A stretch of 49,145 nucleotides of DNA from assembly GCA_017534885.1 (NCBI GenBank), contig JAFXVR010000054.1, positions 1 through 49,145 on the forward strand, read 5' to 3'. Both the position numbers and the translations under genes were made by a program. The stretch comes from Clostridia bacterium. GTDB lineage: Bacteria; Bacillota; Clostridia; Christensenellales; Aristaeellaceae. Of the stretch, positions 28,752 through 38,800 are shown one piece after another (position 1 is the stretch's first letter; the number at the start of each line of letters is the position of its first letter). The notes under the pieces are model-generated. The model was not told the DNA's origin. It did not search any database and saw only the letters and a program-made list of their open reading frames with translations.

Positions 28752-30648
28752 CCTGCCATTCCTCCACTTCCCGCTGAATCTCATCCGTCAGCCACTGCAG
28801 GCCGGTTCTGCGGAACAGTTGATAGGCCTCCAGGCTCCGGGTGAGGTAGGCGTAATCCATGTTGATCTCCCCCTCCACGCGGCAGCGCTGGCCGGGAAGC
28901 AGCTCCGGCACAGGACAGGATACATCGCCGTCCGTCAAATACCAGCCCGATGTCGTATAGGAGGGGATGTCGTTCCGGCAGACGATTTCATTCCCATCGA
29001 TGACCAGGGGCGCGTACTCCCACCGCACCGTGTACAGGGAGGGCTTGGGCTCACCCTTCCAGTCCGCCGAGCCGTGCACCCGCCGCCGGAAGCGCCCGCT
29101 GCCGTCCTCGCCCATGTGGGTGCGGTAGTCGTTCAGGCAGAAATAGATCGTGCCGCCCACCTGGGGCAGGGCGCGGTAAGCCTCCAGCTTTTCCAGGAAG
29201 ATGCGCTCCCTCTCCGGATCGCCGCCGGGGAAGGCCGGCTCGCACAGCCCGAATTCCGAGGGCACAAAGACCCGGCCGGGATGCGCGTCGATCAGGGCCC
29301 GCCAGGCGCTGTCCTGCTCAAAGCCCTGGTGCCAGGTGCCGATGTAGTCGTTGATCATCAGCACATCGCCGTCTGCAGTTCCGTCGTCGAAGGGACAGCC
29401 GAAGGCCGTGTTGCTGACATAGTTGACCAGGCGGGTAGAATCCAGGCGCTTCACCTCCGCCACCGCCCGGCGGATGTAGCGGCGGACTGCCTCCGTGTGC
29501 GCGGAGAGTTCGTTGCCCACGCCCCAGGCCACAATGCAGGGGTGATTGCGGTGGGCGGTGATCATCTCCTCCAGCTGCTGGCAGATCACAGGCCAGAGCG
29601 CCTCCGGGTCGCCCTCGGGCTGCTTGCCCCAGAAGGGAATCTCCTCCTGCACCAGCAGGCCGTTGCGGTCGCACCAGTCCAGCGCGTCCTCGCTCTGCTG
29701 CCAGTGGAAGCGCGTCAGTACCGCGTTGCTGTCCCGCAGGAGGGTCAGCATCTGTTCCTGTTCGTCCCAGTTCTCCGCCATCCCCCGGTCGGGGTCGCTG
29801 CCCGGCATCCACTCCATGCCCGGAAGGCGCACCTTTTCCCCGTTGAAGATCAGGTTTTCGCCCTCGGCGCGCAGCTCCCGGAAGCCGACAAACACCCAGG
29901 CCTCGTCTGAGATGCTTCCGTATGGTGACCGCAGGGTCAGCCGCAGGGTGTGCAGTTCAGGCTTTTCGAAATGCCAGCAGGCCCGCTTCCCATGCAGCAT
30001 GCGCGGCGGCAGGCTGTACCCTTCCTCCGCATTGCCGCCGATGGTTTCCGCCTTCTCCCGATCGATGAGCTTCCAGGAGAGCTTGAATCCCTGCGGCGCG
30101 TCCACCTCAGCTTCAAAGCCGAAGAGCACATCCGCCTCGTCCTGCCTTTCGCCCGTGGGCAGGAAAATGGGCTTGGCCGTGACCGCGCAGTCCAGGATCG
30201 CCCCCCAGCCGGTGCGGCAGAGGCTGACAGGCCGGTACAGGCCGCCGTCGCTCGCCCAGTCGAAGCTCCGGTCATAGGGCAGGGCTTCCCGGGAATAGCG
30301 GTTGTCCACGCTGACCGTCACCTCGCCGCTGCCCCGGGCGTCCAGGTACTCCGTGATTTCGATGGTGAAGGGCGTGTAGCCGGAGCCTTTGTGGCTGCCC
30401 GCCAGCTGCCCGTTCACATAGACCTCCGTGTCCCGGTACGCGCCCTCAAAGTGCAGGAAGGCCCGGTGTTCCTCCGGCCCCGCCTCGCCGATGCTGGTGC
30501 GGTACCAGCCCCGCCCCGCGTAATCCGCCAGCTTGTCGTCCACGCTCCAGGTGTGGGGCAGGGTCACCAGCTCCGCCCTGTCCAGGCAGTCCGCCGTCTC
30601 CCCCACCGCAAAGTACCAATCCCTCAGCCGTCCGCTCTGAAGATCCAT
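28717..30648 (-). CDS. Glycoside hydrolase family 2 (beta-galactosidase/glucuronidase type)
   Basis: The protein has 643 residues and no signal peptide. The sugar-binding jelly-roll domain is first (TLPHTWSVDDK, GRGWYRT, FLHFEGAYRDTEVYVNG), then the Ig-like domain, then the TIM barrel. The acid/base Glu380 is in GVGNEL and the probable nucleophile Glu465 is in FVPSEFGL, the standard GH2 pair. The substrate may be a beta-galactoside or beta-glucuronide; the family alone does not tell. GGGAGGTGA precedes the ATG. It is followed by an overlapping acetyltransferase gene. Being intracellular, it would act on imported oligosaccharides, possibly those brought in by the 18-21 kb transporter. Confidence 0.9.
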   Translation of the reverse strand: MDLQSGRLRDWYFAVGETADCLDRAELVTLPHTWSVDDKLADYAGRGWYRTSIGEAGPEEHRAFLHFEGAYRDTEVYVNGQLAGSHKGSGYTPFTIEITEYLDARGSGEVTVSVDNRYSREALPYDRSFDWASDGGLYRPVSLCRTGWGAILDCAVTAKPIFLPTGERQDEADVLFGFEAEVDAPQGFKLSWKLIDREKAETIGGNAEEGYSLPPRMLHGKRACWHFEKPELHTLRLTLRSPYGSISDEAWVFVGFRELRAEGENLIFNGEKVRLPGMEWMPGSDPDRGMAENWDEQEQMLTLLRDSNAVLTRFHWQQSEDALDWCDRNGLLVQEEIPFWGKQPEGDPEALWPVICQQLEEMITAHRNHPCIVAWGVGNELSAHTEAVRRYIRRAVAEVKRLDSTRLVNYVSNTAFGCPFDDGTADGDVLMINDYIGTWHQGFEQDSAWRALIDAHPGRVFVPSEFGLCEPAFPGGDPERERIFLEKLEAYRALPQVGGTIYFCLNDYRTHMGEDGSGRFRRRVHGSADWKGEPKPSLYTVRWEYAPLVIDGNEIVCRNDIPSYTTSGWYLTDGDVSCPVPELLPGQRCRVEGEINMDYAYLTRSLEAYQLFRRTGLQWLTDEIQREVEEWQDVHRKEDGMED

Positions 30649-30795
30649 GAAGTCACCTCCCCTGCTCCTCCATCATATCATGAAAGCCGCTGAAGGGGAA
30701 GAGCCCATGCGCAAGTGTTACGAAACAGCCTTGCGAAGCGCAGGTCTCTCCGCCCGGACAGCGGGTGAATCCGCCGAAAGAAAAGGAGGCATTCC

Positions 30796-32031
30796 ATGCA
30801 GAACACCAGCCTCATAGCCGACCGCATCGCCGACCTCTCCGCCGCCTGGGCGAAGGCCGACGCCCTCTTTCCCTACTTCCCGCAGCTGGATTTCGATTTT
30901 GACGCCTGGTACCGCGAGTGCCTCGAGCAGCTGCTGCAGACCGACAGCGAGAAGGACTTCCACCTGCTGATGGCCGCCTTCCTGAACCGCCTGGGCGACG
31001 GCCACACGGGCTATCTCCTCCCCCGGTCCTTCCGGGACAGCGCCGGCCGCCTGCCCTTCAGCCTCCGCTGGGACAGAGGCTTGTACCGGATCCACGGCAC
31101 CACGGAGGGGCTCCGGCGCTTTCAGGGTTCAGAGGCCGTGAGCGTCAACGACCAGCCCCTCGCCGAGCTGATTCAGTCGCTCTTCCCCTATGTCTACCAC
31201 ATCGGCCCCTTCGTCCCCTCCTGGGCGCTGAGCGCCATGCTGCCCCTGCTGCTGAAGCCGGAGGACAACATCCTGCGCACGGACGACGACGCCCTGGTGT
31301 TCGACCTGCTTCACGCCGAGCCGAAGCTGGAAGTGCCCGCCCCCTGGTACGGCGGGGAGGATGTGTCCGCGGGGAAGCTGCCCATGCGGCTCAAAAATGG
31401 GACACTGACTATCCACTTCCCAGACTTCCTGTACCCGGAGGCCGCGGCGGAGGTGAAGGAAGCCCTGAGCCGCCGTCCCCTGCCGGACAAGGTGGCGCTG
31501 GACATCAGCGACTGCGTCGGCGGCATGACCCTCTACGCTCAGCAGGTGGCGGAGCTCTTCATCCCGGGGGTCTTCCGCACCTTCCGCAAGTGGACGCGCC
31601 AGCACCGCGCCGACGACGAGGCCAGCGCCAGCCAGTTCGCCCTCTGGACGCCCGAGCGCCTGGAGGACGCCCTCCGGAGCGGCCTGTGCACCCGGGAGGA
31701 TGTCGAGGGCAGCCGGAAATACCTGCGCCGCGCCGCCTATGAGACCTGGGAGAACACCTACGGCACGCCGGAGGCCCAGGCATTGTACACCGGCCCGCTG
31801 GAGGTGCTGATCTCCCGGAATACCGTTTCCGCCGCTGAGGACTTCGCCGCCATGTTCAGGCTGTCCGGCCGCGCGCCCCTCGTCGGCGAAGCCACCTGCG
31901 GCGCCACCGGCACGCCTTATTTCAGGCAGCTGCGCACCGGCGGCCGCTTCCGCATCGTCAGCATCGGCTGCGAGCTCTGCGACGGCACACCCTTCTCCGG
32001 CCGGGGCATCGAGCCCACTGTGAACCCGTAA
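30796..32031 (+). CDS. Peptidase family S41 (C-terminal processing protease-like)
   Basis: The protein has 411 residues. N-terminal helices (LSAAWAKADALFPYF) resemble the Tricorn/CPP-type lead domain; a short PDZ-like part (GSEAVSVNDQPLAELI) follows; then the S41 core VALDISDCVGGMTLYAQQVAELF and ISRNTVSAAEDFAAMF with Ser345 as the likely nucleophile. No signal peptide is visible, so it is either cytoplasmic or exported by another route, unusual for CtpA-like proteases. Substrates are unknown. AAAGGAGG sets the start. The next gene begins 13 bases after its stop. Confidence 0.85.
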   Translation: MQNTSLIADRIADLSAAWAKADALFPYFPQLDFDFDAWYRECLEQLLQTDSEKDFHLLMAAFLNRLGDGHTGYLLPRSFRDSAGRLPFSLRWDRGLYRIHGTTEGLRRFQGSEAVSVNDQPLAELIQSLFPYVYHIGPFVPSWALSAMLPLLLKPEDNILRTDDDALVFDLLHAEPKLEVPAPWYGGEDVSAGKLPMRLKNGTLTIHFPDFLYPEAAAEVKEALSRRPLPDKVALDISDCVGGMTLYAQQVAELFIPGVFRTFRKWTRQHRADDEASASQFALWTPERLEDALRSGLCTREDVEGSRKYLRRAAYETWENTYGTPEAQALYTGPLEVLISRNTVSAAEDFAAMFRLSGRAPLVGEATCGATGTPYFRQLRTGGRFRIVSIGCELCDGTPFSGRGIEPTVNP

Positions 32032-32044
32032 AGGAGGCGCTGTC

Positions 32045-32620
32045 ATGGACGCTGTCAAACGCAGATCCGCCGGCACGGGCTTCTCCCTGTGCGTGCAGCC
32101 GGCTTTCCTCATCGGCACGGCCAATCCGGACGGCACAGCCAACTTCGCGCCCATCACCTGGGTCAGCGCCGCCTGCGGACGGGGAGACGAGTACCTGCTG
32201 GTCATCAGCATGTTCGGCCGCAAGCGCACAAAGGAAAACGTCCTCCGCACAGGCAGAATGAGCGTCAACCTGGTCAGCGCCGACATGCTGCCGCTGATGG
32301 ACTATTTCGGCACGCGCCACGCGGACAGAGGCCCCAAGGACGCCCTCCCCTATGAGACGGGCCGCGGCGCGGTGCTGGAAGACGTGCCCACCCTCTCCTG
32401 CAGCCGCTGGGTCTACGAGTGCGAGGTCAGCCGTTCCGTTGAAACCGGGGAGTCCACCACCTTTTTCTGCGCCATCCGCAATGTGCAGATCGATGAGCGC
32501 CTGACCTGCGCCGATTCCTTTGACGTGAACCTGACCCAGCTGGATCCGGTGATCTACTCCGGCCAGTACCACAGCATCGGCCGCTGGCTGGGCCGCATCG
32601 GCGACTTCAGCGCGACGTGA
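32045..32620 (+). CDS. Flavin reductase-like protein (split beta-barrel)
   Basis: The protein has 191 residues. It matches the flavin reductase/DIM6-NTAB type: FLIGTANPDGTANFAPITWVSAA (about 22-44), then VISMFGRKRTKENVLRTGRMSVNLVS, the FMN-binding region, and a late YSGQYHSIGRWLGRIGDF. It probably binds FMN and transfers hydride or electrons in the cytoplasm. AAAGGAGG precedes the ATG, and the 13-base gap to the S41 gene implies one transcript. No functional link with the peptidase is known. Confidence 0.85.
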   Translation: MDAVKRRSAGTGFSLCVQPAFLIGTANPDGTANFAPITWVSAACGRGDEYLLVISMFGRKRTKENVLRTGRMSVNLVSADMLPLMDYFGTRHADRGPKDALPYETGRGAVLEDVPTLSCSRWVYECEVSRSVETGESTTFFCAIRNVQIDERLTCADSFDVNLTQLDPVIYSGQYHSIGRWLGRIGDFSAT

Positions 32621-32679
32621 TACTATTCGCAAATTGTACTTGTTTCATATAAGTTGAGGGTGACAAATACGAGCGGGAT

Positions 32680-32738
32680 GCGAAGGGGTCCAGGGGGCGA
32701 CCGCAAAGCCCCCTGGTCGTGCCCGCAGGCGCGAAACC
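32680..32738 (-). repeat. Dispersed hairpin repeat, copy B
   Basis: Read on the minus strand this is the counterpart of copy A at 6471-6533. The flanks gtttcgcgcctgcgggc and ccccttcgc are conserved. The stem here is ccagggggc (32690-32698) with gccccctgg (32708-32716), while copy A has aaggggggc with gcccccctt. Pairing is kept although the bases changed. Confidence 0.6.
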
Positions 32739-32791
32739 TCTTTGTAGAATACTTGCTGCAATAAAAGGCCGATAGTGGCAAAACAGCAACC

Positions 32792-32831
32792 AAAAAGCCC
32801 GGCAGGTTGTCGAAAGCCTGCCGGGCCTTTT
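32792..32831. terminator. Bidirectional terminator
   Basis: The arms agcccggcagg (32796-32806) and cctgccgggc (32817-32826) are flanked by AAAAA on the left and CTTTT on the right, so both strands see a stem followed by a T run. It sits between the flavin reductase gene and the convergent giant TPR gene. Confidence 0.85.
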
Positions 32832-32838
32832 GTGTTGA

Positions 32839-35800
32839 TCAGAAGATATCCACCTGGAGGTTGACCCACAGGGCCGGGCGGATGCCGCTCTGCGCCTGAT
32901 GGGCATTGCGCTCAATAATGGTGCCGGTGGTGCTCACAGCCTGGCAGTTGATGCCGTCAGCCATGGTGCGCAGCCACCAGGCGGAGGTGCCGTCCATGCT
33001 GCGCCACACGCCCTTGGTGGTGGAAACAGCGGTGGTACCGGCCACCCGGGCTTCCGCCTCAGCCAGGTAGGTGTCCAGCTCCTCGCGGCTGAGCAGGAAG
33101 ACCTGATCGGCCACGGTGGCGCTGGGCTGGCTGCGGTCGTCCGCGCTGTGGGTGACAGTGACGATGGCGCCCTTCTCCTCCAGGCTGAAGGAGCCCATCA
33201 GGAAGTTGCCGTTGAGCCAGGTGCGCAGCAGGCTGGAGCGCCAGCAGGGGTTCTTCGCGCCGTCGCCGTCGAAGTAGGAGCGGATGTCCAGCACCTTCCG
33301 GCTCAGCAGCAGCACCTCGTCGCCGTTCTTGCCCAGCACGATCCATTCCAGCGCTTCCTTGCCGTTGCCGTTGACACCGTCCTGCTCGTAGCGGCCGAAG
33401 CGCACGGTCTTGCCCACGCCGAACTCGTAGTGGCGGCGCGCCATGGTCAGGCCGCGGTTGCCGTCCACAATCTCCTTGGTGTCCTTGTAATCACCGATCA
33501 GGGCGAAGTTCTCGTCGTAGGCCGCGGTGTACTCGCCGGCCTCGGTGAGTTTCTTGCCGTTGAGATAGAGGTTCTCGATGCGCTTGTCCGCCGCGTCCAG
33601 GTAATCCCCGGCGTTCAGGTAGCAGGCGGCGGCCTCGCCGTATTCTTCCGCCTTGTTCAGCGCGTCGCCCTTGGCGTACCAGGCGCCCTTGAGGTGCTCT
33701 GTGTAAAGCTCGCCAGCGGTCTCATAGGCGCTGATGGCGTCGTCGTAGGCCTCGTCGTCCAGGAGGGCGGTACCCTTCCGGTCGAAGGCCTCGTCCACCT
33801 GCGCCTGATACTCATCGCCCGCCTGGCGGATGACCCCGATGGCCAGGTCGTAAGCCGCGTGATCGGCCTCGGTCTCGCCCTTGACGTGGTTGGCGTCCGC
33901 GTCCTTCAGCAGTGCCGCGCCCTTGGCGGAATACGCCGCGTTCAGGTCGGTCGTGTAGTCAGCGCCAGCCGTGGTCAGCGCTTCAATCGCCAGATCATAG
34001 GCGGTGATGTCCGCGTCCGTGGAGCCGTCCACATGATTGGTTTCGGCATCCTTCAGCAGTGCCGCGCCCTTGGCCGCGTATGCCGCGTTCAGGTCGGTGG
34101 CGTAGTCAGCTCCCGCTGTGGTCAGCGCTTCAATTGCCAGATCATAAGCCGTGATATCCGCGTCCGTGGAGCCGTCCACATGATTGGTTTCGGCATCCTT
34201 CAGCAGGGCCGCGCCCTTGGCCGCGTAGGCCGCGTTCAGGTCGGTGGTGTAGTCAGCTCCCGCCGTGGTCAGGGCTTCGATGGCCAGGTCATAGGCGGTG
34301 ATGTCCGCGTCGGTGGAGCCGTCCTCATGGTTGATCTCGGCGTCCTTCAGCAGCGCCGCGCCCTTGGCCGCGTATGCCGCGTTCAGGTCGGTGGCGTAGG
34401 CCTCGCCCGCTGTGGTCAGCGCCTCGATCGCCAGATCATAGGCCGCGATATCCGCGTCGGTGGAGCCGTCCACATGGTTGGTCTCGGCATCCTTCAGCAG
34501 CGCCACGCCTTTGGCCGCATAAGCCGCGTTCAGGTCGGTCTTGTAGGCCTCGCCCGCCGTGGTCAGCGCCTCGATCGCCAGATCATAGGCCGCGATGTCC
34601 GCGTCGGTGGAGCCGTCCTCATGGTTGGCCTCGGCATCCTTCAGCAGCGCCACGCCTTTGGCCGCGTAGGCCGCATTCAAGTCGGTGGTGTAGTCAGCTC
34701 CCGCTGTGGTCAGCGCTTCAATTGCCAGATCATAAGCCGTGATATCCACATCGGTCGAGCCATCCACATGATTGGTCTCGGCATCCTTCAGCAGCGCCGC
34801 GCCCTTGGCCGCGTAAGCCGCGTTCAGGTCGGTGGCGTAGTCAGCGCCAGCCGTAGTCAGGGCCTCGATCGCCAGATCATAGGCGGTGATGTCCGCGTCC
34901 GTGGAGCCATCCGCATGGTTGGTCTCGGCATCCTTCAGCAGCGCCGCGCCCTTGGCCGCGTACGCCGCGTTCAGGTCGGTGGCATAGTCAGCTCCCGCTG
35001 TGGTCAGGGCTTCGATGGCCAGGTCATAGGCGGTGATGTCCGCATCGGTGGAGCCGTCCTCATGGTTGGTCTCAGCATCCTTCAGCAGCGCAGCTCCCTT
35101 GGCCGCATAGGCCGCGTTCAGGTCGGTGGCGTAGGCCTCGCCCGCTGTGGTCAGCGCCTCGATCGTCAGATCATAGGCCGCGATATCCGCGTCGGTGGAG
35201 CCGTCCACATGATTGGTCTCGGCGTCCTTCAGCAGCGCCGCACCCTTGGCCGCGTAGGCCGCGTTCAGGTCGGTGGCATAGTCAGCGCCTGCTGTGGTCA
35301 GGGCTTCGATGGCCAGGTCATAGGCGGTGATGTCCGCGTCCGTGGAGCCGTCCTCATGGTTGGTCTCGGCGTCCTTCAGCAGGGCCGCACCCTTGGCCGC
35401 GTATGCCGCGTTCAGGTCGGTGGTGTAGTCAGCTCCCGCTGTGGTCAGGGCTTCAATCGCCAGATCATAGGCCGTGATATCCGCATCGGTGGAGCCGTCC
35501 ACATGGTTGGTCTCGGCGTCCTTCAGCAGCGCCGCGCCCTTGGCCGCGTAGGCCGCATTCAAGTCGGTGGTGTAGGTCTCACCCGCTGTGGTCAGGGCTT
35601 CAATCGCCAGATCATAGGCGGTGATGTCCGCGTCGGTGGAGCCGTCCACATGATTGGTCTCGGCGTCCTTCAGCAGGGCCGCGCCCTTGGCCGCGTATGC
35701 GGCACGCAGGTTGCCGTCATAGGTTTCGCCCGCATTGGCATAGGCCTCGATGGCGTCGTCATACTTGTCTTCCGCCAGCAGGGCCGCACCCTTGGCCGCA

Positions 35801-38800
35801 TAAGCCGCACGCAGGTTGGCGTCATAGGTTTCGCCCGCATTGGCATAGGCCTCAATCGCGTCGTCGTACTTCTCTTCAGCCAGCAGCGCCGTGCCCTTGG
35901 CATCATACGCCTTGCGCAGGTTGGCATCGTAAGTCTCGCCCGCGCTGGTGTAGGCTTCGATCGCACCGTCGTAGTCGCCGCCGTCCAGCAGCGCCGTGCC
36001 CTTCGCGTCGTAGGCCTTGCTCAGGTTCTCAGCATAGGCTTCGCCCGCATTGGCATAGGCCTCAATGGCATCGTCATACTTGTCTTCCGCCAGCATCGCC
36101 GTGCCCTTGGCGTCGTAGGCCTTGCGCAGGTTAGCGTCATAGGCCTCGCCCGCATTGGTGTACGCGGCGATCGCACCGTCGTAGTCGCCGCCGTCCAGCA
36201 GCGCCGTGCCCTTGGCGTCGTAGGCCTTGCTCAGGTTCTCAGCATAGGCTTCGCCCGCATTGGCATAGGCCTCAATGGCATCGTCATACTTGTCTTCCGC
36301 CAGCAGCGCCGTGCCCTTGGCGTCGTAGGCCTTGCGCAGGTTAGCGTCATAGGCCTCGCCCGCGCTGGTGTAGGCTTCGATCGCACCGTCGTAGTCGCCG
36401 CCGTCCAGAAGCGCCGTACCCTTGGCGTCGTAGGCCTTGTTCAGGTTCTCAGCATAGGCTTCGCCCGCATTGGCATAGGCCTCGATGGCATCGTCATACT
36501 TGTCTTCCGCCAGCAGCGCCGTACCCTTGGCGTCATACGCCTTGCGCAGGTTGCCGTCATAGGCCTCGCCCGCGCTGGTGTAGGCTTCGATCGCACCGTC
36601 GTAGTCGCCGCCGTCCAGCAGCGCCGTGCCCTTCGCATCGTAGGCTTTGCTCAGGTTCTCAGCATAGGCTTCGCCCGCATTGGCATAGGCCTCGATGGCG
36701 TCGTCATACTTGTCTTCCGCCAGCAGCGCCGTACCCTTGGCATCGTAGGCCTTGCTCAGGTTCTCAGCATAGGCTTCGCCCGCGCTGGTGTAGGCCTCTA
36801 TCGCCCCGTCGTAGTCGCCGTCCGCCAGCAGGGCCGTGCCCTTGGCGTCGTAGGCGGCGCGGAGGCTGCTGTCGGCGGCCTCGCCGGCGTGCTTGAAGGC
36901 CTCGATGGCCTCGTTGTACTTGCCCTCGCCCAGGAGCGCGTCGCCCTTGTCGCTGTAGGCGATCTGCTCCTTGGCGCTGCTGCCCGCATGGCGGAAGGCC
37001 TCGATGGCGCTGTCGTAGTCAGCCGCGGCCAGCAAGCCGTCGCCCTTCTGCTCCCACACGGAGGCCAGCTGATCCTTGTAAGCTTCGCCGGCGGCGGTGT
37101 AAGCGGTGATGGCCTCATCCAGGCTGCCGCCCTCGGCGAGCTTCGCGCCCTTGGCGGCCCAGGCGGCGCTCAGCTTGTCCGCCGCGCCCTCGCCCGCCTG
37201 ATAGTAAGCGCTGATGGCCTCGTCATAGCTGCCTTCTTCCAGCAGGCTGTCGCCCTTGGCCGTATAAGCCGCGGCGGTCTGGGCGGCGTCGCCCGCCTTC
37301 TGGTAGGCGTCGGCCGCGTCGTCATAGCTGCCCTGAGCCAGCAGGCTGTCGCCCTTGGCCTTGTAGGCCTGGCTGAGCCCCTCGCTGTCCCCGGCGCTGG
37401 TGAAGGCCGCGATGGCCTCGTCAAAGCTGCCGCCCTCCAGCAGGGCAGTGCCCTTGCGCTTCCAGGCTTCGGCCAGCTTGTCCGCCGCGCCCTCGCCCGC
37501 ATTGGTCAAGGCCGCGATGGCCGCGTCGGCGTCGCCGCCCTCCAGCAACTGCTCACCCTTCTGCTGATAGGCTGCCTGAAGGGCTTCCGCGCCCGCGCTG
37601 CCCGCGTTGGCCAGGGCCGCGATCGCCCCGTCCAGATCGCCCGCCGCCTGAAGGGCCTCACCCTTCTGCTTCCAGGCGTCCGCCAGCGCTTCCGCCGCGC
37701 CATCGCCGCCGTAGCCCAGCGCTTCGATGGCCTCGTCCAGCTTGCCTTCCGCCAGCAGCTTTTCGCCCTTGCCCTTCCATGCCTTTGCCAGGCTCGCCTT
37801 GGCGGTTTCACCCGCCTGGGTGAAGGCCTGAATGGCGGCGTCATAGTCCTCGCTGTCCAGCAGCGCGTCGCCCTTCTTCTCCCAGGCCGTGGCCAGGCTG
37901 TCCGCGGTGCGCTCGCCCGCGTTGGTCAGCGCCGCGATGGCCCCGTCGGTGTCGCCGGCTTCCAGCAGTTTTTCACCCTTGCCCTTCCAGGCGTCCGCCA
38001 GGGCTTCCGCGCCTTGCTCGCCCGCATTGGTCAGGGCGGAAATGGCTTCGTCATAATTGCCTTCCGCCAGCAGCGCCGCGCCCTTCTTCTCCCAGGCTGA
38101 TGCCAGGGCTTCCTTGCCGGTCTCGCCCGCGTTGGCCAGCGCCGCGATGGCGCCGTCGGTGTCGCCGGCCTCCAGCAGGCTTTCACCCTTGCGCTTCCAG
38201 GCATCCGCCAGCGCCGCCGCAGCGCCTTCGCCCGCGTTGGTCAGGGCTTCGATGGCCGCGTCGGTGTCGCCCGCCTCCAGCAGGCTCTCACCCTTGCCCT
38301 TCCAGGCGTCCGCCAGGGCTTCCTTGCCGGCCTCGCCCGCATTGGTCAGCGCCGCGATGGCGCCCTCGTAATCGCTGTCCGCCAGCAGCGCCTCGCCCTT
38401 TTTCTCCCAGGCGGTGGCTAAGGCTTCCTTGCCGGCCTCGCCCGCGTTGGTCAGCGCCTCGATGGCCGCGTCGGTGTCGCCCGCTTCCAGCAGGCTTTCA
38501 CCCTTGCCCTTCCAGGCGTCCGCCAGCGCTTCCTTGCCACCCTCGCCCGCGTTGGTCAACGCCGCGATGGCGCCGTCATAGTCTTCGCCGGCCAACAGGC
38601 CCTCGCCCTTTTTCTCCCAGGCGGTGGCCAGCGCTTCCTTGCCGGCCTCGCCCGCGTTGGTCAGCGCCGCGATGGCGCCGTCGGTGTCGCCCGCCTCCAG
38701 CAGTGCTTCGCCCTTGCGCTTCCAGGCGTCGGCCAGCTCGGCCGCGGCGCCTTCGCCCGCGTTCACCAGCGCGGAGATCGCTCCGTCGGTGTCCCCTGCC

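Noticed and set aside
32899..38100. A 1733-codon open frame on the plus strand opposite the giant TPR gene
   Set aside because: It is an antisense shadow: the repetitive, GC-rich codons of the TPR gene leave the opposite frame without stops. No ribosome site, and its translation simply mirrors the repeats.
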